Shown: positions 52,142 through 61,367 of the stretch, piece after piece
Position numbering within the stretch: the stretch's first letter is position 1
How the letters are laid out: every line of letters begins with the position of its first letter
Assembly: GCF_963665245.1 (NCBI RefSeq)
Contig: NZ_OY762267.1
Coordinates: 1,302,001 to 1,366,000, forward strand
DNA from: an uncultured Paludibaculum sp.
GTDB taxonomy: Bacteria; Acidobacteriota; Terriglobia; Bryobacterales; Bryobacteraceae
DNA length: 64,000 bases
Direction of reading: 5' to 3'
The notes under the pieces: model-generated
The model's input: only the letters and a program-made list of their open reading frames with translations
The model's database searches: none
What the model was told of the DNA's origin: nothing
Made by a program: the position numbers and the translations under genes

Positions 52142-53422
52142 ATGAGACAACAGATCGAGGCGGCTCCACCGGAGCCAACGGCGGTCCAACCGTCACAGCG
52201 GCGCTGGTGGATCGTGTGGGCCCTCTTCGGCTCCACGGTATTGAACTACTTCAACCGGCAGACGCTGTCGGTGCTCGCGCCGTTGATCTCTCAACAACTC
52301 CACTTGAGTCATAGCGACCTTTCGCGGATTTTCGCGGCGTTTCAAGTGTCCTATGCGGTGATGTGGCTGGTGGGTGGGATCGCGCTCGACATCGTAGGAA
52401 CGCGCCTGGGGCTGTCGCTGGCGGTCGTCTGGTGGTCCCTGGTGAGCCTGGCGACGTCGTTTGCCAATTCCGTGGCTTCGTTTGGGGCGCTGCGATTCCT
52501 GCTGGGCATCGGAGAAGGATTCAATTGGCCTGGCGCGAGCAAGACCGTGGCGGAAGTCTTTCCACCACAGGAGCGCGGACTGGCCGTCGCCATCTTTGAC
52601 AGCGGATCGAGCGTGGGTGGTGCTTTGGCTGCGTTCTGTATTCCCTGGATTGCCCTCAAGTTCGGTTGGCGCTCGGCATTCGCGTTCTCCGGGATTCTGG
52701 GGTTCGCGTGGATGGCCTGGTGGCTGTTGGTTTACCCTCGTCCGGTGAAGGCATCGCAGACCGGGATGGCCGGTGAACGTGCATTTCTGCGGTCGATGCG
52801 TCTCTGGATTCCGACACTAAAACGGAAAGAGACGTGGGCCGTGGTGCTGGGGCGCTCGCTGACGGATCCGGTGTGGTGGTTCTATGTGTTCTGGCTACCG
52901 CAGTATTTGAGTGACGCGCGTGGATTCAGCCTGGAACGGATCGCGCTGTTCGCCTGGATCCCGTTTGTCGCGGCCGACGCGGGCAACTTCGCAGCCGGGT
53001 TCGTCTCCGGCCGGTTGATCCGGCGCGGCATGCCGGTGATGCGAGCCCGCAAGCTGGTCTGCGTGGTGAGTTGCGTGCCGATGCTGGGCGGGATTCCCGC
53101 GGCCTCCGTCCAGAGTCCCTTTTGGGCGCTGGCACTGATCTGCCTGGCGCTGTTTGGCTACGCGAGCTGGTCGACGATGGGGCTGACCTTGCCCTCTGAT
53201 CTGTTCCCGCCGGACGTGGTGGGCTCGGTGACAGGCCTTAGCGGACTGGGCGCCGGCGCGGTTTCCACGCTGTTCACATTGTCGATTGGCGTGTTGGTTG
53301 ATCGCTTTTCCTACGGGCCGGCATTTGTTGTGGCTGGAATCATGCCGCTACTGGCTACGCTCAGTATCCTGGCGTTGATCCGGCCGGACCAAGAAGCAAG
53401 CGCGGGACGTGCTTCCGCATAA
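52142..53422 (+). CDS. MFS transporter, ACS/hexuronate-type
   Basis: The transporter has 426 residues and twelve membrane helices. The opening W-W-I-V-W-A-L-F-G-S-T-V-L-N-Y-F-N-R-Q-T-L-S-V-L-A-P is typical of anion:cation symporters of the ExuT/GudP group, which import hexuronates or aldarates, and G-I-G-E-G-F-N-W-P-G-A (about 115-125) is a family landmark. It probably imports the monosaccharide acid released by the hydrolase. It overlaps no neighbour; the next coding start is 26 bases downstream. Confidence 0.88.
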   Translation: MRQQIEAAPPEPTAVQPSQRRWWIVWALFGSTVLNYFNRQTLSVLAPLISQQLHLSHSDLSRIFAAFQVSYAVMWLVGGIALDIVGTRLGLSLAVVWWSLVSLATSFANSVASFGALRFLLGIGEGFNWPGASKTVAEVFPPQERGLAVAIFDSGSSVGGALAAFCIPWIALKFGWRSAFAFSGILGFAWMAWWLLVYPRPVKASQTGMAGERAFLRSMRLWIPTLKRKETWAVVLGRSLTDPVWWFYVFWLPQYLSDARGFSLERIALFAWIPFVAADAGNFAAGFVSGRLIRRGMPVMRARKLVCVVSCVPMLGGIPAASVQSPFWALALICLALFGYASWSTMGLTLPSDLFPPDVVGSVTGLSGLGAGAVSTLFTLSIGVLVDRFSYGPAFVVAGIMPLLATLSILALIRPDQEASAGRASA

Positions 53423-53447
53423 TCATCGAACTCCAAGGAGGCTTCCA

Positions 53448-54779
53448 ATGATGAAAGCAGTGACAAGAAGAGGTTTTGTCGGTGCAGCGGTCGCGGCTCT
53501 GCCCTCCACGGCGCTGTCCTATTCACGGATTCCCGGCGCGAACGACCGTATTCAGATTGGCGAGATCGGTTGCGGCCACCGGGCGTCAGGCCATCGCAAG
53601 ATGCTGAAGAAGTCCCTGGCCACCGATCCGAAGTTTGATTTCCGCAGTGTGTGCGACCTGTGGTCGGTCAACCGCGAGCGGGCTGCCGACGACGCAAAGC
53701 AGCTGTTTGGTGTGCGGCCCAAGACATACAAGTACTCCGAGGAGATACTGGCCGACCCCGAGTTGGATGCGGTGATGATCGGCACCGGCGATCATCAGCA
53801 CGCCAGGATCCTGGCCGAGGTGGTGCGTGCCGGCAAGGACTGTTACTGCGAGAAGCCGATGGCGAATACGTTGGAAGATGCCAAGCTCGCTCGCGAAGCC
53901 GTGCTCACCAGCCAGCGCGTCGTGCAGATGGGCTCGCAGTGGCTGAGCGATCCCTATCAGCAGCAGGTGCGCGACATGGTGCGCAGTGGCAAGCTGGGCA
54001 AGATCGTGTCGGTGGACCAAAGCTGGAACTTCAACGGGCCTCGCTGGCATGTGCCCAAGAGTCCGGATGTCGCGGCCTTGAAGGAACAGGACACCGATTG
54101 GAAGCGGTGGCTGCTGGGGCGTCCCTGGCGGCCGTTCGACCCCCGCGTCTACTTCGAGTTCCGCATCTTCAAGGATTTCTCGGGCGGAATTACGGACCAG
54201 TGGTACAGTCACGGCTCCGGGCTCGCGCATTTCTACCTCGACACGTTCATCCCCGACGACACGGTGGCCAACGGCGGCATCTTCGCCTGGCACGATGTGC
54301 GCGAGAACCCCGACACGATGCAGATGGCCTCGACGTTCGCGGAGAAGCAGGTTCTCTACACCTACAGCACAACCTTCGGCGGTGGCTATGGCGACCACAC
54401 GATCATCCGGGGTACGCGTGGGTCGTTGTACTCGCCCGGTGGCGAGGGCAGCCCGCAGTGGTGGTTCATCGAAGAGACACGCAGCGCCTGGGGTTCGAAT
54501 GTTGTCTTCGATCTGCACACCGGTAAAGCGAAGCCTCAGTTGGTCACAATACCGGGCAGCACCGATGTGCCGCCTGTTGATCAGGATGACAACCTGAAGT
54601 ACCACACCGACAACTGGCTGCAATGCATGCGCAGCCGCAAGACCCCGAACGGGAGCATCGAAACGGGCTTTGCCCACGCGGTGGCCGTGGTGATGGCGAA
54701 CCGCGGTTACCGGGAAGGCCGGAAGATGTATTGGGATCGAAAGAACGAGCAGATTCTCGACCATCCGCCCACGGCCTGA
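53448..54779 (+). CDS. Tat-exported Gfo/Idh/MocA family oxidoreductase
   Basis: The protein has 443 residues from the ATG at 53448, with AAGGAGG 8 bases upstream. The Tat signal V-T-R-R-G-F-V-G-A-A-V-A-A-L is at residues 4-17. The NAD-binding Rossmann fold begins I-Q-I-G-E-I-G-C-G, with the conserved C-E-K-P-M-A (E-K-P) near residue 140 and a substrate-domain W-Y-S-H-G-S-G-L-A-H. Many Acidobacterial members are exported with bound cofactor and oxidise sugars or inositols. It is likely part of the locus's catabolic route. Confidence 0.92.
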   Translation: MMKAVTRRGFVGAAVAALPSTALSYSRIPGANDRIQIGEIGCGHRASGHRKMLKKSLATDPKFDFRSVCDLWSVNRERAADDAKQLFGVRPKTYKYSEEILADPELDAVMIGTGDHQHARILAEVVRAGKDCYCEKPMANTLEDAKLAREAVLTSQRVVQMGSQWLSDPYQQQVRDMVRSGKLGKIVSVDQSWNFNGPRWHVPKSPDVAALKEQDTDWKRWLLGRPWRPFDPRVYFEFRIFKDFSGGITDQWYSHGSGLAHFYLDTFIPDDTVANGGIFAWHDVRENPDTMQMASTFAEKQVLYTYSTTFGGGYGDHTIIRGTRGSLYSPGGEGSPQWWFIEETRSAWGSNVVFDLHTGKAKPQLVTIPGSTDVPPVDQDDNLKYHTDNWLQCMRSRKTPNGSIETGFAHAVAVVMANRGYREGRKMYWDRKNEQILDHPPTA

Positions 54780-54882
54780 GAGCGGCGCCCGAATGTCTCC
54801 AGACGAGCCGTGTCGGGTGGAATCTGTAACATCCTCGCGGGGGGAGTTCCCAGCGCGCCGCCCCCCACTGATAATGGAGAGC

Positions 54883-55848
54883 ATGAAACTGGGACTCACG
54901 GCGATCCTGCTGCTGGCGGCCGGCCACTCTCTGTTCGCTGTGGAAAAACAAGGCGTGCAGGCGGTCTTTCGCAGTACGGATCGAGGCCGGTCGTGGGTCC
55001 GGTCCGACCAGGGGATTCCCGATTCGTCGCGGATCAACGCCTTCGCGTCGATGGGTGACAGCTACTTCGCCGGCACCGATACCGGCATCTATGTCTCGCG
55101 TGACGAGGCGGCTTCCTGGCAGGCCATACCCGGCGAGGCCGCGAACTCGGGCCGCATCCTCAGCTTCGCGGTGCTTGGCACGCAGATCTACGCGGGCACC
55201 GACCGCAGCGGCCTGTTGGTCTCGAAAGACGGCGGCCGGACATGGATCCGCCACTCGTCGTTCCCGGGCACGAAGGTTCTGTCCATGCTTGGTGACGGCG
55301 GGAATCTCTATGCGGGCACGGACGAACAGGGGGTGCTGTTCTCGATCGATTCGGGCCGCACCTGGACGAGCCTTCGCAACGGTCTGCCCGATCAGCCGCA
55401 GATCTTCGCACTGTCGGCGGTGAACGGGCGGGTATTCGCGGGATTGTACGCCAAGGGACTGTATGCGTGGAACGAATTGCAGCAACGGTGGATCAGGTCC
55501 GGCGACGTATCGCCGCTGGTGCTGACATCGGCCGGCGGCTTGTTGGTCGCCGGCCACAACCCAGGGGGCATCCTGTGGAGCATTGACGGTGGAAGCCGAT
55601 GGGCCAAGAGTGTCGCGGCTTCCGGGGCGGCCGGCAGAGCCGGAGAACTGACCTCAAACGCACCCGTCTGGGCCATGGGCTCAGACCAGGGAATGCTCCT
55701 CGCGGGGGCGGCCGACGGCATCTATCGATCCGAAGATGGCGGCCGGACCTGGACGCGAGCGTTGCAGGGCCTTCCGCCGGAAAGTCCGGGCATCTCATTC
55801 CTGATCACGGGGCGACTGATTCTGGCAGGCACCATAGTCGAACCATAG
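54883..55848 (+). CDS. BNR/Ycf48-like repeat protein, secreted
   Basis: The protein has 321 residues from the ATG at 54883; the ATG at 54874, three codons earlier, is an alternative. A signal peptide (M-K-L-G-L-T-A-I-L-L-L-A-A-G-H-S-L-F-A) is followed by repeated Asp-box-like units (S-T-D-R-G-R-S-W-V, S-K-D-G-G-R-T-W-I, S-I-D-S-G-R-T-W-T, S-E-D-G-G-R-T-W-T), giving a six- or seven-bladed propeller. Such proteins include sialidase-like and photosystem-assembly-like folds; no catalytic triad is visible. It is the last gene of the plus-strand run and may not belong to its function. Confidence 0.8.
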   Translation: MKLGLTAILLLAAGHSLFAVEKQGVQAVFRSTDRGRSWVRSDQGIPDSSRINAFASMGDSYFAGTDTGIYVSRDEAASWQAIPGEAANSGRILSFAVLGTQIYAGTDRSGLLVSKDGGRTWIRHSSFPGTKVLSMLGDGGNLYAGTDEQGVLFSIDSGRTWTSLRNGLPDQPQIFALSAVNGRVFAGLYAKGLYAWNELQQRWIRSGDVSPLVLTSAGGLLVAGHNPGGILWSIDGGSRWAKSVAASGAAGRAGELTSNAPVWAMGSDQGMLLAGAADGIYRSEDGGRTWTRALQGLPPESPGISFLITGRLILAGTIVEP

Positions 55849-56279
55849 TCAAGGAGACTCCGTAGCGATTCGATCTCGGGCCGTCGAAGCACCGGCTCCG
55901 ATCAACCCTCGGGTGTTCTGACCAAATACAGTCAGGTGACGCGGCAACGCCACGGCGATCGGCCATGGCCGTGTGTGTACCGTATCCATCAGCACCGGCT
56001 GCGACCTCTGCCGGCCAATGCACCCGCCGCGTCGAGTTGGGCGTTCAAATGCTCTTCTTTTGGGAGAAGGAGAACGGGACCCACCGCGAGCGCCGCCAGC
56101 CCATAGTTCATGCTAGCCGTGGATCGGACGTCTACAATCGAACTTAAGTGTATGGATTTAAGGCCGCGCCGAACCTATCATCCGGATTCCTGGCGACGGG
56201 CAAGCAGGGGCGGCCGCTTTCGTACGATGGCGGTGATGCGCCCTGGATCAGAGTTGCAGGGTCAGAATCGGAGAAGACC
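55849..56279. other. Intergenic region before the phospholipase-like gene
   Basis: About 430 bases with no convincing coding frame. The frame that runs in from 56148 lacks a start signal and its N-terminus looks unlike protein. A promoter for the gene at 56280 must be here, but no clear -35/-10 pair stands out. Confidence 0.4.
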
Positions 56280-57596
56280 ATGTGTCCAATTCGCGCTGCT
56301 CGATGTATTCAGTGCCTGATGGTGCTCACTCTGCTTCTGGCGCCCAAGGCGCATGCGTACTCGATCCTCGCCCACGAAGCGATCATTGACGCGGCCTGGG
56401 ACATCTCCATCAAGGGAGTTCTGCTTCAGCGGTTTCCTGACGCCACGCCGGAACAACTGCAGCAGGCGCATGCCTACGCATATGGCGGCAGCATCATTCA
56501 GGACATGGGTTACTACCCGTTCGGGTCGAAGCTATTCTCCAATCTCCTGCACTACGTACGCAGTGGAGACTTCGTGCTGAACCTGATTCGTGAATCGCAG
56601 GATTTGAACGAGTACGCGTTCGCCCTGGGGGCGCTGTCGCACTACGCCTCGGACAATAACGGCCATAGCATGGCTACAAATGTAGCCATCCCCATGCTCT
56701 ACCCGAAGCTTCGCCAGCGATTTGGAGATCGAGTGACCTATGCCGACGATGCCCTTTCCCACGTCAAGACGGAGTTGGCGTTTGATGTGCTGCAGGTCGC
56801 CCAGGGTCACTATGCTCCCGATAGCTACCACGGGTTCATTGGCTTTGAAGTCGCCAGGCCAGTGCTGGAACGGGCTTTCTACGATACCTACGGACTGACC
56901 TTGGGCAGTGTCTTCACCAGCGTGCATCTCGCCATTGGCTCGTATCGCCATTCCGTGGGTTCAACGATCCCCGCCATGACGCGGGTCGCCTGGCAACTAA
57001 AGAAGAACGAGATCGTCAGAGATGCTCCGGGCATTACGCGCAAGAGGTTTCTTTACAACCTGTCGCGTGCAAGCTATCACAAGGAGTGGGGCAAGGAATA
57101 TCAGCAGCCGGGATTCCGTTCTAAGCTGCTTGCGTTTGTCCTGAACCTTCTTCCCAGAGTAGGCAAAGCAAGAGCGCTACGATTCGAGACACCCACACCC
57201 GCTGTCGAGAGACTCTTCATGGCGAGCTTTAGCGCCACGCTGGATCGCTACAAGGTATTGCTTTCGAGCTTGCGTGCTGGCCCGCTGAGGCTGCCGAATG
57301 AGAATTTCGACGTGGGACAGCCCACCATGGCCGGAACCTACACGCTGAGCGATGAAACGTATGCTCAGCTCCTCGGCAAACTGGAGGGGCATTTCCCGGA
57401 GATGGTCCCCGAGTTGCGCCGCGACGTCCTCAACTACTACGGGGACCTGAGCGCATCGATAGCCACCAAGTCCAACGAAGACGCATGGGCGAAGGTAGTC
57501 AAGGCAGTCGCGGAACTGAAGGGCCTGGAGCAAGACACGAAGACCGCGACACCGCCCCAACGAGGTCATCCCCCGGTTCATGGAAACCAAAACTGA
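56280..57596 (+). CDS. Secreted zinc-dependent phospholipase C-like protein
   Basis: The protein has 438 residues from the ATG at 56280, chosen for the GGAGAAGACC site and the signal peptide that follows (M-V-L-T-L-L-L-A-P-K-A-H-A). The mature start Y-S-I-L-A-H-E-A-I-I-D and A-L-G-A-L-S-H-Y-A-S-D-N-N-G-H resemble the zinc-binding helical core of the phospholipase C/S1-P1 superfamily (W or Y at the mature N-terminus plus His-x3-Asp elements). Substrate unknown. It is convergent with the methyltransferase gene. Confidence 0.75.
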   Translation: MCPIRAARCIQCLMVLTLLLAPKAHAYSILAHEAIIDAAWDISIKGVLLQRFPDATPEQLQQAHAYAYGGSIIQDMGYYPFGSKLFSNLLHYVRSGDFVLNLIRESQDLNEYAFALGALSHYASDNNGHSMATNVAIPMLYPKLRQRFGDRVTYADDALSHVKTELAFDVLQVAQGHYAPDSYHGFIGFEVARPVLERAFYDTYGLTLGSVFTSVHLAIGSYRHSVGSTIPAMTRVAWQLKKNEIVRDAPGITRKRFLYNLSRASYHKEWGKEYQQPGFRSKLLAFVLNLLPRVGKARALRFETPTPAVERLFMASFSATLDRYKVLLSSLRAGPLRLPNENFDVGQPTMAGTYTLSDETYAQLLGKLEGHFPEMVPELRRDVLNYYGDLSASIATKSNEDAWAKVVKAVAELKGLEQDTKTATPPQRGHPPVHGNQN

Positions 57597-57695
57597 CGGG
57601 TCTGTGACCGACCGGCGGCGTGGGGACTCCAGGCCGGCCATCCACCCCGGCTTCCGAATTACTGGCATTGTGCCGGCGGGGCTTGGGTAGGCACA

Positions 57696-58547
57696 TCACG
57701 GCAACAAGGCCCCGACCTGCCGGGGCCTCTCTGCCGCGATGCCGGCATCACTGCCGGCGTATTCCTTCCGGGCCCACACCGCAGCAAAGCACGCTGTCCA
57801 TCTCCGCGTGGGCAACCGCTCCAATCGCGCGAACGACCTGATCAATGCTGCTATCAGAGAGCCTGCTCGCCAACCGAGCAAGCGGCGCAAACCCAGGAAC
57901 AGCAACGTGGATAGGCCGCGTGGGTTGTGGATGAGCCAATCTTGTCCCAAGGGTTCCAGACCGAGACGCCGCATCATGCCGGGCAACCGCCCCGGCGAGG
58001 GTGTCCGGCCCAAGGGAAAAGGGAACAGCCCGGCAGCGGAAGACCAGCGCAGGAGATAGTAGAAGGGATTCCAGCCGTTGTCGAACGTCATCAGCAGGGC
58101 GCCGCCGGGCGCGAGCACGCGCGCGAGTTCGTTGAGTGCCTCGGCAAGCTCGGCCTCCGTGTCGAAATGGTCGAGGGATGACGTCGAGATGATGAGGTCA
58201 AACGACCCGTCGCGAAAGGGCAGGCGGCGCAGGTCGGCGGCGGCCAACCCGCCCCGGAGGTGGGCGAACCGGCGGCCGGCATGCGTCGTCGTCGACACAG
58301 CCGTATCGATGCCGCACAATCGCCCGGCCGCGATCGGAAAATCGCCCAGCAACTGATCGGCCCCGAAGGCCTCTTCGAACAGGTCTGTCTTCAGCACGAG
58401 GCGCGGCGCCGGCATCCCGTGGCACACTTGCTGAATGAGCCGGAGATGAGCCTCCCGCTTCTGCGCAGCCACCAGGGGATCCAAATACCACGACGGGTCC
58501 TTCTGTTGTCCAAGCTCGTCCCAGGCGCCGTGATCTGCCTTGCTCAT
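57696..58547 (-). CDS. Class I SAM-dependent methyltransferase
   Basis: The protein has 283 residues. The Rossmann core lacks a perfect first glycine motif but shows A-D-L-R-R-L-P-F-R-D-G-S-F-D-L-I-I-S-T-S-S-L-D-H-F (motif I-II, about 100-125) and L-N-E-L-A-R-V-L-A-P-G-G-A-L-L-M-T-F-D (about 140-158), typical of Methyltransf_11 enzymes. The C-terminal part has two hydrophobic segments and basic residues, which may associate it with membranes. It lies 51 bases downstream of the A-T-TE gene on the same strand and could tailor its product. Confidence 0.85.
   Translation of the reverse strand: MSKADHGAWDELGQQKDPSWYLDPLVAAQKREAHLRLIQQVCHGMPAPRLVLKTDLFEEAFGADQLLGDFPIAAGRLCGIDTAVSTTTHAGRRFAHLRGGLAAADLRRLPFRDGSFDLIISTSSLDHFDTEAELAEALNELARVLAPGGALLMTFDNGWNPFYYLLRWSSAAGLFPFPLGRTPSPGRLPGMMRRLGLEPLGQDWLIHNPRGLSTLLFLGLRRLLGWRAGSLIAALIRSFARLERLPTRRWTACFAAVWARKEYAGSDAGIAAERPRQVGALLP
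57707..57728. terminator. Hairpin between convergent genes
   Basis: AGGCCCCG (57707-57714) and CGGGGCCT (57721-57728) form a perfect 8-bp stem with a 6-base loop, followed on the plus strand by CTCTCTG. It lies 110 bases past the phospholipase-like stop and overlaps the last codons of the methyltransferase gene. A terminator for the plus-strand gene is likely. Confidence 0.55.
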
Positions 58548-58598
58548 AGGCGACGAAGGCTCTCCGCCCCACTTGGCTTGTTGCCGGTTGCTACCACT

Positions 58599-61214
58599 TC
58601 ATCCCAACTTCCTCGCGGCTGCGTCGCCGGGCACCTTCCCGCTCTCCAGCCGGTGCAGTCGATCCCGCAACAACCTGGCCAGAAGTTCCGCGTTCGGACC
58701 GGCGAGGGCGCCCAGCGGATGAAAGGGGAGATCCACCATTTCCAGTTGGCCCTGCACCACCTCGCGCCATCCCAGTTCCAAAGCATCCAGCCGGCGTCCA
58801 GGCAGCCGCACCACTAGTGCATCGCCAGACCATCGCCCGGGCCGGTACTCCAGCATGAGCCCCCGGTAGCGTATACCGCCGTCTCCGCTTACCCCCAAGC
58901 GCGCCGCCGTCAACTCCGAATGGTTCTGGAAAAACGCGCGGACCCGCCCGGCCACATAGCGGCCGCCTTCGCCCACCCCCATGGACTGTAGAGCGCGCCG
59001 GTGATGCGAGGTCTTTAGGCCGGCCTGCCTCAACCGAGCGGCGATCGCCGCGCCGGCGCCGCGCGTCCGAGCCCAGTTCGGATTCAGGGAGTCGATCAGA
59101 GCCAGAAACTCGACTTGCTCTCCCTCCGCCACCAGGGCGTTGGCCATTTCCAGCGCGACACAACCTCCGAAGCAGACTCCGGCCAACCGGTACGGCCCCC
59201 GCGGCTGTCTGCGTCGCAGCTGCTCCACACTCCAACGCGCCAGCTCAGCGACGCTGCCAGCCTGCTTCATCCGGGAGAAGTCGAAGCCCCACACGGGGCT
59301 CGCGGTCCCCAGCGCCGAGGCCATGCGGGCCAAGCCCAGGAGCGACCCGTCATGCCCCGGCACGCAAATCAGCGGACGGCCCGCCAGGCCGCGTTCGAGC
59401 GTCAACAGTGCCGGCGCGGCCTCGCGGGCTTCCGCCCGAAGGGTCTGCGCCAGACTCGCGATCGTCCCCTGCTCCACGAAATCCTGATAGGGGATCTCAG
59501 CCCCCACCAGTTCACCCACGGCGGCCAGCATCTTCACAGCCAGCAACGAGTCGCCGCCCAGCGCCTCAAAACGATCCTCGACTCCGGCTCTGGCCCCTGG
59601 CAGCAGTTCACGCCAGAGGTCCGCGATGCGGCTCTCCATCTCATTCCTTGGCAGCACATACTCGCCGAGCTGCGTGTCGTCCAGGGCTTCAATGCCAAGC
59701 TTCGCGGCCAATCCGATCCGCTGAAGTTTGCCCGTCGGACCGCGAGGAATCGTCTGCACAACCCGGATCACCCGCGGGACCTTGAAGGCGGGCAGTCGCT
59801 TCGATGCCCAGGCGCGCAATTCTGCGGTAGTCGCTGCACTGCCGGATTCCAGCTCCACGGCCGCGCCCACTTCTTCGCCCAACTGTGCGTGCGGCACGCT
59901 GAACGTGAGCGCCTGCCTGACGGCCGGATGCGTCAGCAGTACCTCGTCGACCTCCCGAGGCGCGATCTTCTCGCCCCCGCGATTGATCAATTCCTTCAAC
60001 CTGCCTGTCAGGAACAGATAGCCCTCTTCGTCTATCCAGCCCTGGTCGCCCGTGCGGAACCAACCATTCGTGAAGGCGGCCTCATTGGCCGCCGCATTGG
60101 CTTCATACCCCGGCGTGACGTTGGCCCCGCGGATCACCACTTCGCCCGTTTCCTTCGCCGGCAACAGCTCGCCGCGCTCATTCATGATGGCCACGTCCGG
60201 GCCGGCGGACCTACCCACGGATCCAGGCTTCCGCGCCAAGGGAGGCAGTGGGTTGCTCGCCATCTGGTGAGCCGCCTCGGTCATGCCGTACGCCTCAATC
60301 ACCGGCGCCGAGAACGTCTTCTCCAGTTCCTCCATGACGACGGGCGGCAGGGACGCCGACGAGGAACGGATAAATCTCAGCCGCGATTCCCTGATCACAT
60401 CGGAATACTGCGCGGCCCGCGCCAGGATGCCCTGGTGCATCGTCGGTACCGCCGTGTACCAGGTAGGCCGGAACTCCGCAAGCCACGCAAAGAACTGATT
60501 GGCGAACACGCCGTCAGTGCACACAACGGACGCCCCGGCGTGCATCGATGCCAGCACCGCGGCCATCAGCCCATGAATGTGAAACAAGGGCATGATGTTG
60601 AGGCAGCGATCCTGCGGCGATAGCGCGAGCGTGGAGGCGATGTGCGCGGCGGAGGCAACCAGGTTGGCCGCCGTCAGTGGGACAAGTTTGGGCCTCGATG
60701 TGGTGCCCGACGTGTGCAATAGCAGAGCCGCCTCGGCGCCGCCGGGCGCATTCGGCGCTTCCGCCGCGTCACCGCCATCAAGACTAAATTCGCCGGCACG
60801 CGGCTTCCTTTGGAGCGTCAGGATCTCGATGCCTGCGGCTCGCGCCGCCTGTAAGGCCACTGCGGGCGCGGCATTGTCGACAAGCAGCGCCCTTGCGCCT
60901 ATGTCACTGAAGTAGAACTCGAAGTCCTGCAGCGTGTAGTTCGGATTGAGCGGGGCGCAACCCGCGCACGAAGACACGGCCAGGAAGGCCGAGGCCATCT
61001 CCGGGCCGTTCGGCAGCACAACGGCCACTCGGTCGGCACCGGTGACGCCCAACGATCTCAAGGTCCCGGCAACTCGCCGGTTCTGCTCCGCCAGACCGTC
61101 ATAGGTCAAAGGCTCGCGGCCCGGCGCCAGCAGGGCCGGTGCGCCACCACACCTTGCAGCCGCCCGATCGACGAGATCCGCTACCACCGACATCCTCAAT
61201 GTGCACTTCTCCAT
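58599..61214 (-). CDS. NRPS-like A-T-TE enzyme (adenylation, carrier, thioesterase)
   Basis: The enzyme has 871 residues from the ATG at 61214; the ATG at 61193 (M-S-V-V-A-D-L) is an alternative start. The acyl-AMP ligase domain (about 1-510) has L-L-H-T-S-G-T-T-S-R-P-K (A3 motif), Y-G-M-T-E-A and N-R-G-G-E-K-I-A-P. The carrier domain (about 530-600) has the phosphopantetheine serine S556 (G-G-D-S-L). The thioesterase (about 615-860) has G-V-C681-F-G-G in place of G-x-S-x-G, a catalytic Cys seen in some thioesterases. Without a condensation domain it may make a single-acid ester, thioester or dimeric product. The downstream methyltransferase may tailor it. No phosphopantetheinyl transferase is near. 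Confidence 0.85.
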   Translation of the reverse strand: MEKCTLRMSVVADLVDRAAARCGGAPALLAPGREPLTYDGLAEQNRRVAGTLRSLGVTGADRVAVVLPNGPEMASAFLAVSSCAGCAPLNPNYTLQDFEFYFSDIGARALLVDNAAPAVALQAARAAGIEILTLQRKPRAGEFSLDGGDAAEAPNAPGGAEAALLLHTSGTTSRPKLVPLTAANLVASAAHIASTLALSPQDRCLNIMPLFHIHGLMAAVLASMHAGASVVCTDGVFANQFFAWLAEFRPTWYTAVPTMHQGILARAAQYSDVIRESRLRFIRSSSASLPPVVMEELEKTFSAPVIEAYGMTEAAHQMASNPLPPLARKPGSVGRSAGPDVAIMNERGELLPAKETGEVVIRGANVTPGYEANAAANEAAFTNGWFRTGDQGWIDEEGYLFLTGRLKELINRGGEKIAPREVDEVLLTHPAVRQALTFSVPHAQLGEEVGAAVELESGSAATTAELRAWASKRLPAFKVPRVIRVVQTIPRGPTGKLQRIGLAAKLGIEALDDTQLGEYVLPRNEMESRIADLWRELLPGARAGVEDRFEALGGDSLLAVKMLAAVGELVGAEIPYQDFVEQGTIASLAQTLRAEAREAAPALLTLERGLAGRPLICVPGHDGSLLGLARMASALGTASPVWGFDFSRMKQAGSVAELARWSVEQLRRRQPRGPYRLAGVCFGGCVALEMANALVAEGEQVEFLALIDSLNPNWARTRGAGAAIAARLRQAGLKTSHHRRALQSMGVGEGGRYVAGRVRAFFQNHSELTAARLGVSGDGGIRYRGLMLEYRPGRWSGDALVVRLPGRRLDALELGWREVVQGQLEMVDLPFHPLGALAGPNAELLARLLRDRLHRLESGKVPGDAAARKLG

Positions 61215-61367
61215 GGATGGATAGGGAAAGCGTTCGCTCCGTCCCGAATGTACAGCCAAATCGGTAGGTGATGGACGCGCCCTGAAGGGCTATTATGTCA
61301 GGATCCCGGCGCACGTGATCATCGTCCGCACCCGTGTCAGTGGGGCAACCACAGGCCAGCGTCGCTC

